Assembly (NCBI RefSeq): GCF_014698505.1
Contig: NZ_JACJTD010000003.1
Location: 62,001 to 126,000, forward strand
Direction of reading: 5' to 3'
Origin: Nostoc foliaceum FACHB-393
GTDB taxonomy: Bacteria; Cyanobacteriota; Cyanobacteriia; Cyanobacteriales; Nostocaceae
DNA: 64,000 bases
The notes below the pieces were generated by a model. The model did no database searches and was not told the origin of the DNA. It saw nothing but the letters and a program-made list of their open reading frames with translations. This document shows positions 61,670-64,000 of the stretch, in pieces (position 1 is the first letter of the stretch; each line of letters opens with the position of its first letter). The position numbers and the translations under genes are program-made.

Positions 61670-62320
61670 TTAAGTCCCAAAGATGCGATCGCCTGCATCT
61701 CCCAATCCCGGTACAATATACCCCTTGCTGTTCAGTTTTTCGTCAATAGTCGCGGTGTAAATTATTAAACCTGGATAAGCTTCACTCAGTTTTTGCAAAG
61801 CTGGTGGAGCCGCTACTACACAAATAATCCGCGTCAAGGCTGGATCAGCACCCCGTTGTGTCAATTCTGCCATTGCCGCCATGATTGATCCCCCGGTTGC
61901 CAACATTGGATCGGTAATCAACACTCGTGTTTGGGGGTCAAATTTTTCTGGTAACTTGTTCAGATAACAATGAGGTTGCAGTGTCTCTTCATCTCGCGCC
62001 AAGCCAAGGTGGTAAATCGATGCTAAAGGTAATAAAGTCTGCGCTCCCTCAAGTAATCCTAGTCCAGCCCGCAGAATCGGCACTACTGCCATAGGCACTT
62101 GCGGATCAATCACCGTTGCTGGACAAGTATCCAAAGGACTCTGCACCGCTGTTTCTTGGGTCGGCAACCAGTCTCGCGCAGCTTCATAAGTCAGCCATCT
62201 TCCCAACTCAGTCATGGCACTGCGAAATAGGACTGAAGGTGTGCCTGCATCACGGGCAACTGCCAGCCAGTGTTTGATCAGGGGATGGGGTGGAACATAA
62301 ACGCGCAATTGTAGCGTCAT
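61670..62320 (-). CDS. upp: Uracil phosphoribosyltransferase
   Basis: 216 residues, uracil + PRPP to UMP in pyrimidine salvage. The PRPP loop appears as VLITDPMLATGGSIMAAMAE near 125-145, and the uracil-binding loop as GYIVPGLGDAGDR at the C-terminus. ATG 62320 (MTLQLRVYVPPHPLIKHW) is the family start; the frame to 62383 adds 21 unrelated residues. Divergent from crtH across 278 bp. Confidence 0.93.
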   Translation of the reverse strand: MTLQLRVYVPPHPLIKHWLAVARDAGTPSVLFRSAMTELGRWLTYEAARDWLPTQETAVQSPLDTCPATVIDPQVPMAVVPILRAGLGLLEGAQTLLPLASIYHLGLARDEETLQPHCYLNKLPEKFDPQTRVLITDPMLATGGSIMAAMAELTQRGADPALTRIICVVAAPPALQKLSEAYPGLIIYTATIDEKLNSKGYIVPGLGDAGDRIFGT

Positions 62321-62442
62321 AGCCGGAAACAGGCGCCTTTTTATTGTATGAGAACTGAAACACCATAATACTCCTTCCTGCATCCGGCTGACAGCTGAAA
62401 ATTAACACTCTCATTTTTATTGATAAAAATTTTCATTAATAG

Positions 62443-62471
62443 TTGACATTAATTGTCAATCAAGGTTATAT
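62443..62471 (+). promoter_or_regulatory. Consensus promoter with palindrome over the -35 box
   Basis: TTGACA (62443-62448), 17-bp spacer, TTATAT (62466-62471). The -35 box is the left half of a perfect palindrome TTGACATTAATTGTCAA (62443-62459), which could bind a dimeric regulator. Predicted start about 62478, upstream of crtH. Confidence 0.6.
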
Positions 62472-62511
62472 TGTTATACAGTGTTCTCCTCTCTTTTAAG
62501 GATCGGCAGAC

Positions 62512-62549
62512 GGGATTAGCCAGCAGTAGCAGGCTCGTCCCTCTTTTTT
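62512..62549 (+). terminator. Terminator-like hairpin in the crtH leader
   Basis: GGGA (62512-62515) with TCCC (62538-62541) and AGCC (62518-62521) with GGCT (62532-62535), separated by a 2+2 internal loop, then TCTTTTTT to 62549. It lies about 35 bases after the predicted start site and 50 bases before crtH, so it could attenuate crtH or end a small RNA. Confidence 0.5.
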
Positions 62550-62598
62550 GTCATTGGGTATTGGAAAATAAACAAAAGACTAATGACAAAAGGCAAAA

Positions 62599-64000
62599 AT
62601 GCAAGATATTGATGCGATCGTGATTGGGTCTGGGATTGGCGGATTAGTAACAGCAACTCAGTTAGCGGCGAAGGGAGCGAAAGTGCTGGTACTAGAACGT
62701 TATTTGATTCCAGGTGGTAGCGCCGGTTATTTTGAACGCCAAGGCTATCGATTTGATGTTGGCGCATCGATGATTTTTGGGCTGGGACAAAACGGTACTA
62801 CTAACTTACTCACCCGTGCATTATCAGCTGTAAATGTTAGCCAAGAAGCGATCGCAGATCCGGTGCAGATTCACTATCATCTACCCCAAGGTTTAGACCT
62901 GAAGGTTGACCGGGTTTATGAAAAATTTTTGCAAAATCTTACTGCTCATTTTCCTCATGAAGAACAGGGGATTCGTCGCTTTTATGACGAATGCCAAAAA
63001 GTATTCAAGTGCCTCAACAGCATGGATTTGCTGTCGCTGGAAGAACCTCGGTATCTACTGCGAGTCTTTTTCCAGAATCCTTTGGCGTGTCTTGGTTTAG
63101 CTAAGTATCTCCCCCAAAATGCCGGCGACGTGGCGCGACGTTACATCAAAGACCCGCAATTATTGAAATTTATCGATATGGAATGTTATTGCTGGTCGGT
63201 AGTTCCATCAGACATGACACCAATGATTAATGCTGGGATGGTCTTTTCTGACAGGCATTATGGCGGAGTTAACTATCCCAAAGGCGGAGTGGGACAAATT
63301 GCCCAAAAACTGGTGGAAGGTCTAGAGAAGGCTGGAGGTAAGATTCAGTACCAAGCTAGAGTCACGAAAATTCTCACAGAACAGGGAAAAGCGGTAGGTG
63401 TGCAACTGGCTAATGGTAAAGTATATCGGGGTAAACGCATAGTTTCTAATGCTACACGCTGGGATACATTTGAACAATTATTACCAGCAGAAGCAATGCC
63501 ATATAATGAGAAAAAGTGGCAACAAAATTATCAAAAATCTCCAAGCTTCTTGAGTTTACACATCGGGGTAAAGGAGTCAGTTTTACCTGCGAAAACAGAG
63601 TGTCACCATATTTTGCTGGAACATTGGGAAAAGATGACAGCACCAGAAGGCACAGTGTTTGTTTCGATTCCCACATTGCTTGACCCAGATTTAGCACCTA
63701 GTGGATATCACATCATTCATGCCTTCACGCCTCACTGGATTGAGGATTGGCAAAAACTTTCTCCCAGTGAGTACGAAGCGAAGAAAGAAGAGGCGGCTGG
63801 GCGAATTATTGACCGACTAGAGAAGATTTTTCCAGGCTTGGATGCCGGATTGGATTATCTGGAGGTAGGCACACCGCGCACCCACCGCCGCTTTTTGGGT
63901 CGTCAGGATGGCACATATGGGCCAATTCCCCGGCGCAAGTTGTGGGGTTTATTGAATATGCCCTTCAATCGCACAGCTATTCCAGGACTTTACTGTGTAG
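62599..64000 (+). CDS. crtH: Carotene isomerase CrtH (3' end outside window)
   Basis: The frame is open from ATG 62599 to the right edge, 467 complete codons. The FAD-binding motif IGSGIGGLVTATQLAAKGA lies at about 9-27, with LERYLIPGGSAGYFERQG next. YPKGGVGQIAQKLVEGLEKA, PRTHRRFLGRQDGTYGPI and the C-terminal IPGLYCV belong to the CRTISO/CrtH group. It turns poly-cis-lycopene into all-trans-lycopene, upstream of the ring hydroxylation done by CrtR (14.6 kb). About 30-40 residues at the C-terminus are missing from the window. Regulation may involve the palindrome and hairpin upstream. Confidence 0.93.
   Translation, partial: MQDIDAIVIGSGIGGLVTATQLAAKGAKVLVLERYLIPGGSAGYFERQGYRFDVGASMIFGLGQNGTTNLLTRALSAVNVSQEAIADPVQIHYHLPQGLDLKVDRVYEKFLQNLTAHFPHEEQGIRRFYDECQKVFKCLNSMDLLSLEEPRYLLRVFFQNPLACLGLAKYLPQNAGDVARRYIKDPQLLKFIDMECYCWSVVPSDMTPMINAGMVFSDRHYGGVNYPKGGVGQIAQKLVEGLEKAGGKIQYQARVTKILTEQGKAVGVQLANGKVYRGKRIVSNATRWDTFEQLLPAEAMPYNEKKWQQNYQKSPSFLSLHIGVKESVLPAKTECHHILLEHWEKMTAPEGTVFVSIPTLLDPDLAPSGYHIIHAFTPHWIEDWQKLSPSEYEAKKEEAAGRIIDRLEKIFPGLDAGLDYLEVGTPRTHRRFLGRQDGTYGPIPRRKLWGLLNMPFNRTAIPGLYCV

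Overview
The window looks like chromosome of a filamentous, probably heterocyst-forming cyanobacterium (Nostoc/Anabaena type). The evidence is a dense scatter of HIP1 octamers (GCGATCGC), heptameric tandem repeats between genes, carboxysome shell genes, a hetZ-patU-like pair, and cyanobacterial markers such as CrtR, CrtH, PcxA, a CYP110-like P450 and several cyanobacterial DUF families. No rRNA, tRNA, CRISPR array or intact transposase was recognised by eye.

Layout. 1-5.7 kb: a sugar O-acyltransferase cut by the left edge, a cytochrome P450, a ParA-type ATPase plus coiled-coil partner that I read as the carboxysome-positioning pair McdA/McdB, an alpha/beta hydrolase, and ccmK3-ccmK4. 6.8-10.4 kb: hetZ-like and patU-like genes and a Crp-family regulator. 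10.6-15.5 kb: M61 peptidase, pyruvate kinase and beta-carotene hydroxylase crtR. 15.5-16.9 kb is a small graveyard: a DUF5615 toxin gene with an in-frame stop beside an intact DUF433 antitoxin, a 99-bp piece of crtR fused to a prokaryotic Argonaute MID fragment, and a trace of a second DUF433 gene carrying a 21-bp repeat. 16.9-24.5 kb: an OGFr-domain protein, chorismate mutase, SppA, then an envelope-lipid set (MlaE-type permease, DUF3119, DUF3086, PlsY).

24.9-34.8 kb is the largest accessory block. It is a minus-strand type IV secretion cluster in VirB order: VirB2-like, VirB3-like, VirB4 ATPase, VirB5-like, VirB6-like, two tandem VirB8-like paralogues, VirB10-like, and a last gene that may be VirB9/TraK-like. 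No relaxase, coupling protein or VirB11 is visible.

35.8-48.7 kb: DUF3134, MltA, PcxA, a helicase-like recombinase family protein, DUF202, MsrA, a Ser/Thr kinase, an orphan antitoxin behind a broken RelE/HigB toxin, RfbB, a glycosyltransferase, DUF6391 and a small LuxR-type regulator resembling PedR. 49-55.8 kb: fructokinase, a two-gene unit coding a HipS-like/HIRAN protein and a HipA-like kinase, polysaccharide deacetylase, an orphan RnfD-like protein with DUF2330, and a sigma-70-like protein. 56-64 kb: two hydrolases, AroE, small conserved proteins, YggT, Upp, and crtH running off the right edge behind a structured leader.

The best leads for something under-described are the relaxase-free type IV secretion cluster, the split HipA-like kinase with its HipS/HIRAN partner, the McdAB pair next to ccmK3K4, the crtR/Argonaute chimera, and a 21-bp repeat that splits HIP1 sites and in one case adds seven residues in frame to a protein.
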